DNA of 64,000 nucleotides from positions 3,038,001 to 3,102,000 of the forward strand of contig NZ_CP163520.1 in assembly GCF_041080675.1 (NCBI RefSeq), read 5' to 3'. Source of the DNA: Streptomyces sp. cg36 (GTDB taxonomy: Bacteria > Actinomycetota > Actinomycetes > Streptomycetales > Streptomycetaceae). A program made the translations under genes and the position numbers. Shown here piece after piece: positions 36,067 to 44,431 of this stretch (positions are counted from its first letter, which is position 1; each line of letters starts with the position of its first letter). The notes under the pieces are model-generated. The model ran no database searches. It saw nothing but the letters and a program-made list of their open reading frames with translations, and had not been told where the DNA came from.

Positions 36067-37023
36067 CTACCGGCGGCGCAGATCCGCGACCCGCGCCCGG
36101 TCGCCGGGCCCCTGCTGGTCGCCGAGCGGGGCCGCGCTGCGCAACTGCGGTCCGGCGCCCGGCACATGGCTGCGGCGCTGGCCGGGGAGCGGCACGTCCC
36201 GGCGGGGCGGGCGCCCCGTGGGCAGGCTCTCGCCGCCCGGCCCGGTCCCGGCCACCGCGATCTGCACGCCCTGGTCGGCCAGGGCCTGAAACTCGGTGCC
36301 CGCCCGGTCGTCGTGGGCGGGCGGCTCGTCGGTGACCAGGCGCGTGATCACATCGGTCGGCACCGTCTGGAACATGGTGTCGGTGCCGAGCTTGGTGTGG
36401 TCGGCCAGGACCACGACCTCGGCCGCCGCCTGCACCAGTGCCCGGTCCACGCTCGCGGAGAGCATGTTGGACGTGGACAGGCCGCGCTCGGCGGTCAGCC
36501 CGCTCCCGGACAGGAAGGCGCGCGAGACCCGCAGCCCCTGGAGGGACTGCTCGGCGCCGCTGCCCACCAGGGCGTAGTTGGAGCCGCGCAGGGTGCCACC
36601 GGTCATGACGACCTCGACCCGGTTGGCGTGGGCCAGGGCCTGGGCCACCAGCAGGGAGTTGGTGACGACGGTCAGACCGGGGACCCGGGCCAGCCGGCGG
36701 GCCAGCTCCTGGGTGGTCGTCCCCGCGCCGACGACGATGGCCTCGCCCTCTTCGACCAGGCCCGCGGCGAGGTCGGCGATGGCCGTCTTCTCGGCGGTCG
36801 CGAGATGGGATTTCTGCGGGAAGCCGGACTCTCGCGTGAATCCGCCCGGCAGTACCGCACCGCCGTGCCGGCGGTCGAGGAGTCCTTCGGCCTCCAGTGC
36901 CCGCACGTCCCGCCGTACGGTCACTTCGGAGGTCTGGACGACGCGGGCGAGCTCACGGAGCGATACCGCCCCGTTGGCGCGCACCATTTCGAGGATCAAT
37001 TGGCGACGTTCTGCAGCGAACAC
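36067..37023 (-). CDS. DeoR family transcriptional repressor
   Basis: A 318-residue regulator with an N-terminal DeoR winged helix (about residues 1-57; MFAAERRQLILEMVRANGAVSLRELA and the recognition part TSEVTVRRDVRALEAEGLL) and a C-terminal sugar-phosphate-sensing domain (DeoRC, about 75-235, with VGAGTTTQELARRL and ADHTKLGTD). The last 70 residues are a Pro/Gly/Arg-rich extension. DeoR proteins bind phosphorylated sugars such as deoxyribose-5-phosphate. It is the best candidate to recognise the CTACGCGCGTAG sites before pnp, deoC and add in this window, but it has no such site in front of its own GTG start. Confidence 0.9.
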   Translation of the reverse strand: MFAAERRQLILEMVRANGAVSLRELARVVQTSEVTVRRDVRALEAEGLLDRRHGGAVLPGGFTRESGFPQKSHLATAEKTAIADLAAGLVEEGEAIVVGAGTTTQELARRLARVPGLTVVTNSLLVAQALAHANRVEVVMTGGTLRGSNYALVGSGAEQSLQGLRVSRAFLSGSGLTAERGLSTSNMLSASVDRALVQAAAEVVVLADHTKLGTDTMFQTVPTDVITRLVTDEPPAHDDRAGTEFQALADQGVQIAVAGTGPGGESLPTGRPPRRDVPLPGQRRSHVPGAGPQLRSAAPLGDQQGPGDRARVADLRRR

Positions 37024-37113
37024 GAAACTGACAGTAACCTGAGCGGCCGATTGTTTTCAGCAGTTTGCGCCGAATAACAGAAGGTGTGCACAGAGGTGTC
37101 CGCGAAGTGGTAT

Positions 37114-37133
37114 AGGCGCCCTCCCGGGCGCCT
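37114..37133 (-). terminator. Hairpin after NAD(P)H-quinone dehydrogenase gene
   Basis: An 8-bp stem AGGCGCCC/GGGCGCCT with a TCCC loop, 35 bp downstream of the stop of the gene at 37169-38608 and upstream of the DeoR gene. Confidence 0.5.
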
Positions 37134-37168
37134 TGTCCCGCGCCGCCGCGCTCCGCGTACGCCCTCGG

Positions 37169-38608
37169 CTACGCCTCGCCCGCCTTCTTGCGGGTGTGCA
37201 GCTGCCGGGCCACCTCGGCGATCGAACCCGACAGGGACGGGTACACGGTGAACGCGTTCGCGATCTGTTCGACGGTCAGGTTGTTGTCGACCGCGATCGA
37301 AATGGGGTGGATCAGCTCCGAGGCGCGCGGCGAGACGACCACGCCGCCGACCACGATCCCGGTGCCCGGACGGCAGAAGATCTTGACGAAGCCGTCCCGG
37401 ATGCCCTGCATCTTGGCGCGCGGGTTGCGCAGCAGCGGCAGCTTCACCACGCGCGCGTCGATCCTGCCCGCGTCCACGTCCGCCTGCGAGTAGCCGACGG
37501 TGGCGATCTCCGGGTCGGTGAAGACGTTGGAGGAGACCGTCTTCAGGTTCAGCGGGGCCACCGCGTCGCCCAGGAAGTGGTACATCGCGATGCGGCCCTG
37601 CATGGCCGCGACCGAGGCGAGCGCGAAGATGCCGGTGACGTCGCCGGCCGCGTACACGCCCGGCGTGGAGGTGCGCGAGACCTTGTCCGTCCAGATGTGG
37701 CCGGACTCCAGGAGCTTGACCCCGGACTCCTCCAGGTTCATCCCGGCGGTGTTGGGGATCGCGCCGACCGCCATCAGGCAGTGGGTGCCGGAGATGACCC
37801 GGCCGTCGGCGAGCGTGACCTCGACGCGGTCGCCGACCCGCTTGGCGGACTGGGCGCGCGAGCGGGCCATGACGTTCATGCCGCGGCGCCGGAAGACGTC
37901 CTCCAGGACGGCCGCCGCGTCCGGGTCCTCGCCCGGCAGCACGCGGTCGCGGGAGGAGACGAGGGTGACCTTGGAGCCGAGCGCCTGGTACGCGCCGGCG
38001 AACTCGGCACCGGTGACGCCGGAGCCGACCACGATCAGCTCTTCGGGCAGCTCCTCCAGGTCGTAGACCTGGGTCCAGTTCAGGATGCGCTCGCCGTCCG
38101 GCAGCGCGTCCGGGATCTCGCGCGGGTGGCCGCCGGTGGCGATCAGCACGGCGTCGGCGGTGAGGATCTCCTCGCTGCCGTCGGCGGCCGTGACGATGAC
38201 GTCCCGGGTGCCGTCGATGCCCTGCGGGCCGCCGAGCTTGCCGCGCCCGCGCATCACGCGGGCCCCGGCGCGGGTCACCGAGGCGGTGATGTCGTGCGAC
38301 TGGGCCAGCGCCAGCCGCTTCACACGCCGGTTCACCTTGCCGAGGTCGACGCCCACGACACGGGCGGACTGCTCCTCGGGCGGGGTGTCGTCGGCGACCA
38401 GGATGCCCAACTCCTCGTACGAAGAGTCGAAGGTCGTCATCACCTCGGCCGTCGCGATCAGAGTCTTCGACGGTACGCAGTCGGTCAGCACCGACGCCCC
38501 GCCCAGACCGTCGCAGTCGACGACGGTCACCTCCGCGCCGAGTTGGGCGGCCACCAGCGCCGCCTCGTATCCGCCGGGTCCGCCACCGATGATCACGATC
38601 CGGGTCAC
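37169..38608 (-). CDS. NAD(P)H-quinone dehydrogenase, LpdA-type flavoprotein
   Basis: A 479-residue FAD enzyme of the pyridine nucleotide-disulfide oxidoreductase family. It has the N-terminal FAD motif GGGPGG (residues 8-13), a NAD(P) motif GSGVTGAEFAG near 190, the second FAD block YAAGDVTG near 320, and the dimerisation domain after 355. The redox-active CxxxxC of true lipoamide dehydrogenases is missing: the segment reads GGASVLTDCVPSK with only one cysteine. That is the pattern of Mycobacterium LpdA (Rv3303c), which reduces quinones and is not part of pyruvate dehydrogenase. Hence the quinone reductase call. Confidence 0.88.
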   Translation of the reverse strand: MTRIVIIGGGPGGYEAALVAAQLGAEVTVVDCDGLGGASVLTDCVPSKTLIATAEVMTTFDSSYEELGILVADDTPPEEQSARVVGVDLGKVNRRVKRLALAQSHDITASVTRAGARVMRGRGKLGGPQGIDGTRDVIVTAADGSEEILTADAVLIATGGHPREIPDALPDGERILNWTQVYDLEELPEELIVVGSGVTGAEFAGAYQALGSKVTLVSSRDRVLPGEDPDAAAVLEDVFRRRGMNVMARSRAQSAKRVGDRVEVTLADGRVISGTHCLMAVGAIPNTAGMNLEESGVKLLESGHIWTDKVSRTSTPGVYAAGDVTGIFALASVAAMQGRIAMYHFLGDAVAPLNLKTVSSNVFTDPEIATVGYSQADVDAGRIDARVVKLPLLRNPRAKMQGIRDGFVKIFCRPGTGIVVGGVVVSPRASELIHPISIAVDNNLTVEQIANAFTVYPSLSGSIAEVARQLHTRKKAGEA

Positions 38609-38760
38609 GAAAAAGTCCGCCTCGCATTGTGGAATGCAGTACGTAGCTCATTGTCCCGCACGCTTCAAGATGCTTCGCCCCCCGGGGCGCCATCCGGCTG
38701 TCACACCCGTGTGCCCTTCTCGCGCGGGCACCCGTGGGCCGCTGTCGTACCCTCGACACC

Positions 38761-39198
38761 ATGTCGCTCTACGCCGCGTACGCCGGCAACATGGATCCGC
38801 GGCTGATGACGCGCCGCGCACCGCACTCACCGCTGCGCGGCACGGGCTGGCTCAACGGCTGGCGGCTGACGTTCGGCGGGGAGCAGATGGGCTGGGAGGG
38901 TGCCCTGGCCACGATCGTGGAGGCGCCGCGCTCCCAGGTCTTCGTCGCCCTCTACGACATCGCCTCCCTCGACGAGGACTCGATGGACCGCTGGGAGGGT
39001 GTCGGCCTCGACATCTACCGCAGGATGCGGGTACGGGTGGACACGCTGGACGGGGAGGAGCCGGCGTGGATCTACGTGCTCAACGCGTACGAGGGCGGGT
39101 TGCCGTCGGCGCGGTACCTGGGGGAGCTGGCGGACGCGGCGGAGTCCGCGGGGGCGCCCCACGACTACGTGATGGAACTCCGCAAACGCCCCTGCTGA
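38761..39198 (+). CDS. Gamma-glutamylcyclotransferase family protein
   Basis: A 145-residue protein of the GGCT/AIG2 fold. The family opening YAAYAGNMDPRLM corresponds to the YGSN substrate-binding loop, changed here to YAGN, and the catalytic glutamate region follows in the middle (SLDEDSMDRWEGVG). Such enzymes cleave gamma-glutamyl groups to 5-oxoproline; whether this one is active on peptides, and which, is not known, since actinomycetes lack glutathione. The ATG at 38761 is chosen over an upstream start at 38734 with a poor context. It is followed by repeat cluster C. Confidence 0.82.
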   Translation: MSLYAAYAGNMDPRLMTRRAPHSPLRGTGWLNGWRLTFGGEQMGWEGALATIVEAPRSQVFVALYDIASLDEDSMDRWEGVGLDIYRRMRVRVDTLDGEEPAWIYVLNAYEGGLPSARYLGELADAAESAGAPHDYVMELRKRPC

Positions 39199-39207
39199 GC
39201 GGCACCC

Positions 39208-39640
39208 CTTTTGGACCAGGTGTTCGTCTGCGGGCCGGTGGTGGGTTGCTCGCGCAGTTCCCCGCGCCCCTTTTGGACCAGGTGTTCGTCTGCGGGCCGG
39301 TGGTGGGTTGCTCGCGCAGTTCCCCGCGCCCCTAGGGGGTACGGCCGGCGCTGCCACTGTGAGGCGCGGGCAGGGGTGCGCCTTCACCTGCGGGCCTGGG
39401 GGCTTGTCGCGCAGTTCCCCGCGCCCCTGGCAGGCACCCGGCAGCCGAAACACCCAGCTCAGCCCAGGCTTTTAGGGGCGCGGGGCTGTGACATTGTGCG
39501 GCTCCGCCGCGCGGGCGCGAGACGCGGGCACGGTCCGCAGGCGAAGGCGGGTTTCCAGGGGCGCGGGGAACGGCGCGAGGAGCGACCACGGTCCGCGGAC
39601 GACGGCGGGTTTCAAAGGGGCGCGGGGAACGGCGCGAGCA
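39208..39640 (+). repeat. Intergenic repeat cluster C, two-armed composite element
   Basis: Between the cyclotransferase gene and pnp. Left arm: three + strand copies of CGCGCAGTTCCCCGCGCCCC (about 39252, 39312 and 39409); the first two lie in an exact 60-bp direct repeat. Centre: CTTTTAGGGGCGCGGGGCTG and GCGGCTCCGCCGCGCGGGCG as in cluster B. Right arm: two reverse copies GGGGCGCGGGGAACGGCGCG (about 39558 and 39617), with G in place of T relative to cluster B. No gene was seen. Confidence 0.88.
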
Positions 39641-39738
39641 ACCCACCACCGGCCCGCAGGCGAAGACCCGGCCCGCAAAAATGTTTTTGCCTCGTCGGAA
39701 ACGACAAGGCAACGATCGAGCCCTTGTGCGCCAGTCAT

Positions 39739-39750
39739 CTACGCGCGTAG
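39739..39750. promoter_or_regulatory. Putative nucleoside-regulon operator, pnp promoter
   Basis: Perfect palindrome CTACGCGCGTAG, shared with the deoC and add promoters. It lies 12 bp upstream of TACCCT (39763-39768), a -10-like element that ends 7 nt before the GTG of pnp. Binding here would cover the -35 region. Confidence 0.7.
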
Positions 39751-39775
39751 GACTCCAGCGGTTACCCTCGTCGAC

Positions 39776-40600
39776 GTGAACGCATCTGTTATTCCGGACA
39801 ACCTCCAGGGCGACCCCCACGCCGCCGCCGACGCCGCCGCCGCCCGCCTGCGCGAGCTGACCGGCGCCGAGACCCACGACGTCGCCCTCGTGATGGGCTC
39901 CGGCTGGGCGCCGGCCGCCGACGCGCTCGGTGAGCCCGAGGCCGAGTTCCCGGTCACCGAGCTGCCCGGCTTCCCGCCGCCGGCCGTCGAGGGCCACGGC
40001 GGCAAGATCCGCTCGTACCGGATCGGCGACAAGCGCGCCCTGGTCTTCCTGGGCCGTACGCACTACTACGAGGGCCGCGGCGTCGCCGCCGTCGCCCACG
40101 GCGTGCGCACCGCCGTCGCCGCGGGCTGCAAGACCGTCGTGCTCACCAACGGCTGCGGCGGTCTGCGCGAGGGCATGCGCCCGGGCCAGCCCGTGCTGAT
40201 CAGCGACCACCTGAACCTGACGGCCGCCTCCCCGATCGTCGGCGCCAACTTCGTGGACCTGACCGACCTGTACTCGCCGCGGCTGCGCGCGCTGTGCAAG
40301 GAGGTCGACCCCTCGCTGGAGGAGGGCGTCTACGTCCAGTTCCCCGGCCCGCACTACGAGACCCCGGCCGAGATCAACATGGTCCGCGTGCTCGGCGGCG
40401 ACCTCGTCGGCATGTCGACGGTCCTGGAGGCCATCGCGGCCCGCGAGGCGGGCGCCGAGGTGCTGGGCATCTCGCTGGTGACCAACCTGGCCGCGGGGCT
40501 GACGGGCGAGCCCCTCAACCACGAAGAGGTGCTCCAGGCCGGCCGTGACTCGGCCGCGCGCATGGGTTCGCTGCTGACGCGGGTACTCGACCGCATCTGA
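39776..40600 (+). CDS. Purine nucleoside phosphorylase (trimeric type)
   Basis: A 274-residue PNP of the class that splits inosine, guanosine and their deoxy forms to base and (deoxy)ribose-1-phosphate. Phosphate- and substrate-binding parts are present: [42 protein letters not shown], the MSTVLEA purine-site loop and VTNLAAG. The GTG at 39776 starts a protein reading [11 protein letters not shown]; there is no Shine-Dalgarno and the -10 is 7 nt upstream, so it is probably leaderless. It forms an operon with the sugar-phosphate mutase 51 bp downstream. The operator in front links it to deoC and add. Confidence 0.92.
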   Translation: MNASVIPDNLQGDPHAAADAAAARLRELTGAETHDVALVMGSGWAPAADALGEPEAEFPVTELPGFPPPAVEGHGGKIRSYRIGDKRALVFLGRTHYYEGRGVAAVAHGVRTAVAAGCKTVVLTNGCGGLREGMRPGQPVLISDHLNLTAASPIVGANFVDLTDLYSPRLRALCKEVDPSLEEGVYVQFPGPHYETPAEINMVRVLGGDLVGMSTVLEAIAAREAGAEVLGISLVTNLAAGLTGEPLNHEEVLQAGRDSAARMGSLLTRVLDRI

Positions 40601-40651
40601 ACCGCACCGACCGATCCGCACCCTGAGCCGAACCGGAAGGGATTCACCGAC

Positions 40652-42292
40652 GTGACGCAGGACCTGATCGCGCGGGCCAAGGCATGGCTGGCCGAGGACC
40701 CGGACGGCGAGACGCGCGAGGAGCTGGCCAAGCTCATCGACAACGAGGAGCTCGACGAACTGGCCGCCCGGTTCGGCGGCACGCTCCAGTTCGGCACCGC
40801 CGGGCTCCGCGGCGAGCTGGGCGCCGGCCCGATGCGGATGAACCGCTCGGTCGTCATCCGCGCCGCCGCCGGTCTCGCCGCGTACCTGAAGGCGCAGGGC
40901 CAGGGCGACGGCCTGGTCGTCATCGGGTACGACGCGCGCTACAAGTCGGCCGACTTCGCGCGCGACACGGCCGCCGTGATGACCGGCGCGGGCCTGCGGG
41001 CCGCGGTGCTGCCGCGCCCGCTGCCCACCCCCGTCCTGGCGTACGCGATAAGGCATCTGGGCGCCGTCGCCGGCGTCGAGGTGACCGCCAGCCACAACCC
41101 GCCGCGCGACAACGGCTACAAGGTCTACCTCGGCGACGGCTCGCAGATCGTGCCGCCCGCCGACGCGGAGATCGCCGCCGAGATCGCCGCGGTGGCCTCG
41201 CTCGCCGACGTCCCCCGCCCCGAGTCGGGCTGGGAGACGCTGGGCGAGGAGGTCCTGGACGCCTATCTGGCGCGTACGGACGAGGTGCTGACCGCAGGGT
41301 CCCCGCGCACCGCCCGGGTCGTCTACACGGCCATGCACGGCGTCGGCAAGGACGTCCTGACGGCCGCCTTCGCCCGGGCGGGCTTCCCGGCGCCCGCGCT
41401 GGTGGCCGAGCAGGCCGAGCCGGACCCGGCGTTCCCGACCGTCGCGTTCCCCAACCCGGAGGAGCCGGGCGCGATGGACCTGGCCTTCGCGACCGCGCGC
41501 GCGGTCGGCCCGGACATCGTCATCGCCAACGACCCGGACGCGGACCGCTGCGCCGTCGCCGTGCCGGACGCGTCGGTGGAGGGCGGCTGGCGGATGCTGC
41601 GCGGCGACGAGGTCGGCGCGCTGCTCGCCCGCCACCTGGTGGACCGGGGCGTGAGCGGCGTCTTCGCCGAGTCGATCGTCTCGTCCTCGCTGCTCGGCCG
41701 GATCGCCGCCGCCGCGGGCCTGGGCCACGAGGAGACCCTGACGGGCTTCAAGTGGATCGCCCGCGTCGACGGCCTGCGGTACGGGTACGAGGAGGCGCTG
41801 GGCTACTGCGTCGACCCGGAGGGCGTCCGCGACAAGGACGGCATCACCGCCGCCCTGCTCGTCGCCGAGCTCGCCTCGGTCCTCAAGGAGCAGGGGCGCA
41901 CGCTCCTGGACCTGCTGGACGACCTGGCCGTCGAGCACGGTCTGCACGCCACCGACCAGCTGTCGGTGCGGGTGGAGGACCTCTCCGTCATCTCCGACGC
42001 CATGCGGCGGCTGCGCGAGAACGCGCCGACCGTGCTGGCGGGCCTGGCGGTCACCCGGGCCGAGGACCTCACCGAGGGCACCGAGGCGCTGCCGCCGACC
42101 GACGGTCTGCGCTACTACCTGGACGGCGCCCGCGTGATCGTCCGCCCCAGCGGCACCGAGCCCAAACTCAAGTGCTACCTGGAGGTCGTGGTGCCGGTCG
42201 CCGGCGCGGACGCCCTGGACGCGGCCCGCGCCACGGCGGCCGGGCTGCTCGCCGGGATCAAGCGGGACCTGGCGACCGCCGCGGGCATCTAG
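40652..42292 (+). CDS. Phospho-sugar mutase, probable phosphopentomutase role
   Basis: A 546-residue alpha-D-phosphohexomutase superfamily enzyme. The phosphoserine loop TASHNPPRDNGYK (near 150), the metal loop DPDADR (near 300), the sugar-binding loop in EEALGY, and the phosphate-binding RPSGTEPK near 495 are all intact. Annotated relatives are phosphoglucomutases or phosphomannomutases, but members of this size that sit with PNP and deoC often isomerise (deoxy)ribose-1-phosphate to the 5-phosphate; that is inferred from context here. The GTG follows GGAAGGG. Two hairpins follow. Confidence 0.88.
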   Translation: MTQDLIARAKAWLAEDPDGETREELAKLIDNEELDELAARFGGTLQFGTAGLRGELGAGPMRMNRSVVIRAAAGLAAYLKAQGQGDGLVVIGYDARYKSADFARDTAAVMTGAGLRAAVLPRPLPTPVLAYAIRHLGAVAGVEVTASHNPPRDNGYKVYLGDGSQIVPPADAEIAAEIAAVASLADVPRPESGWETLGEEVLDAYLARTDEVLTAGSPRTARVVYTAMHGVGKDVLTAAFARAGFPAPALVAEQAEPDPAFPTVAFPNPEEPGAMDLAFATARAVGPDIVIANDPDADRCAVAVPDASVEGGWRMLRGDEVGALLARHLVDRGVSGVFAESIVSSSLLGRIAAAAGLGHEETLTGFKWIARVDGLRYGYEEALGYCVDPEGVRDKDGITAALLVAELASVLKEQGRTLLDLLDDLAVEHGLHATDQLSVRVEDLSVISDAMRRLRENAPTVLAGLAVTRAEDLTEGTEALPPTDGLRYYLDGARVIVRPSGTEPKLKCYLEVVVPVAGADALDAARATAAGLLAGIKRDLATAAGI

Positions 42293-42306
42293 CCGCGCCC
42301 GGGCGC

Positions 42307-42348
42307 GGGGTGCGGCGACCGCACCCCGTACGGGTGAATCCCGTACGG
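42307..42348 (+). terminator. Tandem hairpins after phospho-sugar mutase gene
   Basis: First stem GGGGTGCGG/CCGCACCCC with loop CGA (42307-42327); immediately after it, a second perfect stem CCGTACGGG/CCCGTACGG with loop TGAAT (42326-42348). The two share a couple of bases and may be alternatives or work together. Confidence 0.65.
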
Positions 42349-42433
42349 CGGTCGGCGGATCGCCCACGGCCCTTCCCGGACCGGCGGGGCGAAGGTGGGC
42401 CCCGGTAGCCCGCCGAGCCCAGGAGCAGCCGCC

Positions 42434-43663
42434 GTGCCCCCGATCGCCTCACCGGCGGCCCGTACGCGCAGTCGTACGGGCCGCCGCGCCGTACCCGCCG
42501 CCCGCCGCCCCCGGGCCCCCGGCGGCGGCGCCGGTCCGCGACCGGTCCGCGACCGGGCCCGCCACGCGCTCCGGCGGGCCGCGCCCGCGCTGCTCGGCCA
42601 TCTCGCGGTGCGGCTGCTCGGCCTCGCGGTGCTCGCCAAGTGGGCCCACCTCCAGCACCACGGCGTGTGGACGACGCTGGCCACCTCCTGGGACTCGCAC
42701 TGGTACCTGGGCATCGCCGACCACGGCTACGACCATGAGCTCGGCACCCGCTACAACCACAACAACCTGGCGTTCTTCCCGCTCTACCCGCTGCTGGTGA
42801 AGGCGGTCGCGGCGGTGACGCCCGGCTCGCGCGCCAGCGTGGGCCTGCTGCTGGCCGTCGGCTGCTCGGCGGCGGCGGCCTGGGGCGTCTTCGCCGTCGG
42901 CGACCTGCTGTACGGGCGGCGCGCCGGTACCGCGCTCGCGGTGCTGTGGGGGGCGCTGCCGGTGGCCGTCGTGGAGTGGATGGGCTACACCGAGTCCCTG
43001 TTCACCGCGCTGACCGCGTGGGCGCTGTACGCGGTGCTGACCGGGCGGTGGGTGGCGGCGGGGGCGCTGGCGGCGCTCGCGGGGCTGACCCGGCCGACCG
43101 GGATCGCGGTCGCGGCGGCGGTCGGCCTGGCCGCGCTGACGGCGCTGTGGCGCGGCGGCCTCGCCCGGCGCCCGCTGGCGGGGGCACTGCTCGCGCCGCT
43201 GGGCTGGTTCGGGTTCGTGGCCTGGGTGGGGGTGCGGCTGGGCCGCTGGGACGGCTACTTCGCGGTGCAGCGGCTGTGGCGCAACGAGTGGGACGGCGGC
43301 GCGGACACCCTGCGCGAGCTGCGCGCCCTGCTGGTCTACGACCGTGCTCCAGCGCTGTTCCTGGTGGTGGTCTCGCTGGTGCTGATCGTGGCGGGCGGGC
43401 TCTTCCTGCTCTGTCTCGCCGACCGCCAGCCGCTCGCCCTGCTGGTCTTCAGCGGGGTGCTGCTGCTGGTGGTGTTCGGCAGCGGCGGCGTCTACTTCCC
43501 GCGCGCCCGCTTCCTCGTCCCCGGCTTCCCGCTGCTGCTGCCGCTCGCGGTCGCCCTGGCCCGGGCCCGGCGCCATGTGGCGGTGCTGCTGCTGACGGCG
43601 GCGGCCCTGTCGTCGGCCTGGCTGGGCGCCTACATGCTGCTGGTGTGGCCGGGGGCGCCGTAG
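42434..43663 (+). CDS. PIG-V-type mannosyltransferase family membrane protein
   Basis: A 409-residue polytopic protein with a basic, disordered first 45 residues and about ten membrane helices. The luminal loop after the first helix, TSWDSHWYLGIADHGYD, contains the WDxxWYLxIAxxGY motif with the catalytic-type Asp of GT-C glycosyltransferases of the PIG-V family, which use polyprenyl-phosphomannose; FFPLYPLLVK is also typical. It probably transfers mannose to a cell envelope acceptor. The GTG at 42434 follows AGGAGC by 7 nt. It is downstream of the nucleoside operon but separated by hairpins. Confidence 0.82.
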   Translation: MPPIASPAARTRSRTGRRAVPAARRPRAPGGGAGPRPVRDRARHALRRAAPALLGHLAVRLLGLAVLAKWAHLQHHGVWTTLATSWDSHWYLGIADHGYDHELGTRYNHNNLAFFPLYPLLVKAVAAVTPGSRASVGLLLAVGCSAAAAWGVFAVGDLLYGRRAGTALAVLWGALPVAVVEWMGYTESLFTALTAWALYAVLTGRWVAAGALAALAGLTRPTGIAVAAAVGLAALTALWRGGLARRPLAGALLAPLGWFGFVAWVGVRLGRWDGYFAVQRLWRNEWDGGADTLRELRALLVYDRAPALFLVVVSLVLIVAGGLFLLCLADRQPLALLVFSGVLLLVVFGSGGVYFPRARFLVPGFPLLLPLAVALARARRHVAVLLLTAAALSSAWLGAYMLLVWPGAP

Positions 43664-43676
43664 GGGCCGCGCCCGG

Positions 43677-44309
43677 TCAGCCGATGGCGGCCAGGACCGC
43701 GAGCAGGACGGCGCCGGCGGCGGCCGGGGCGATGACCTCGTAGGCCCAGCGCACGCCCGTCTCGCCCTGCGCGCCCTCGCGGGCCGCGTTGCGCTCGGCC
43801 AGCTCGCGCAGCTCGCGGATGGTGCGGTCGGTGGGGGCGACGGTCTTGTCGTCGGTGGCGGAGACGGCCGCCGAGGTGCGCCCGTACGGGTCGTTGGCCG
43901 CGTCCCGCTGCTGGGCCCGGGCGGCGCGCTTGCGCTGGCGCAGCGAGACCGGGATCGCCCACAGCTGGTACTTCTTGCCGCTGTGCTCGAACACCTCGCT
44001 GGAGTACCCGGCGCGGACGTCCGCGACCGAGGCCCACGGCAGGGTGATGGTGCGGAACGGGTTGCGGATCCGCAGCCGGTCCTGGCCCGCGAAGACCGCC
44101 GGGCGCAGGGTGAACGCGAAGATCAGCGGCACCGCGAAGAGCAGCCCCGCCAGCGCCAGCCAGGGCGCGCTGCCGTGGCCGCGCACCACCGCGTCCCCGC
44201 CGAGCCACAGCCCGAGCGCGAGCAGCAGCGCGCCGCCGGCGATGCCGCCGGAGGACCGGTAGACGCGGTCTGCGTAGGTGGGCTCGGCGGGCGGCGTGGG
44301 GCTCGTCAT
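43677..44309 (-). CDS. PH domain-containing membrane protein
   Basis: A 210-residue protein with two N-terminal helices (about 22-65), a bacterial PH-like domain (about 68-125: LRPAVFAGQDRLRIRNPFRTITLPWASVADV), a charged linker and one C-terminal helix (about 190-209). The pattern of conserved WASV after the NPFRTI strand is common in small actinobacterial bPH2-type proteins. Function unknown. It converges on the PIG-V gene with a 13-bp gap. Confidence 0.83.
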   Translation of the reverse strand: MTSPTPPAEPTYADRVYRSSGGIAGGALLLALGLWLGGDAVVRGHGSAPWLALAGLLFAVPLIFAFTLRPAVFAGQDRLRIRNPFRTITLPWASVADVRAGYSSEVFEHSGKKYQLWAIPVSLRQRKRAARAQQRDAANDPYGRTSAAVSATDDKTVAPTDRTIRELRELAERNAAREGAQGETGVRWAYEVIAPAAAGAVLLAVLAAIG

Positions 44310-44382
44310 GGGGCCGATTGTGCACTACGTGTTCGAGCGGGGCCGAGAGAGGGCGCGGGCGCGCCCGGCCCGCAACGCGTGC

Positions 44383-44415
44383 GGGGGTGCCGCCACGGTG
44401 AGTGGCGGCACCCCC
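44383..44415 (-). terminator. 14-bp hairpin downstream of secreted protein gene
   Basis: A perfect 14-bp stem (GGGGGTGCCGCCAC and complement), loop GGTGA, 16 bp beyond the stop of the gene at 44432-45694. Confidence 0.75.
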
Positions 44416-44431
44416 GGCGAGATGCGGAGCG

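Noticed and set aside
37037..37060. A CTACGCGCGTAG-type site before the DeoR gene itself
   Set aside because: The region has a TTTTCAGCAGTTTGCG stretch but nothing close to the 12-mer, so autoregulation through the same site is not supported.
39332..42367. A 1011-codon open frame on the minus strand across pnp and the phospho-sugar mutase
   Set aside because: It is antisense to two clearly conserved enzymes, has Arg/Gly/His-rich nonsense composition and exists only because stop codons are rare in very GC-rich DNA.
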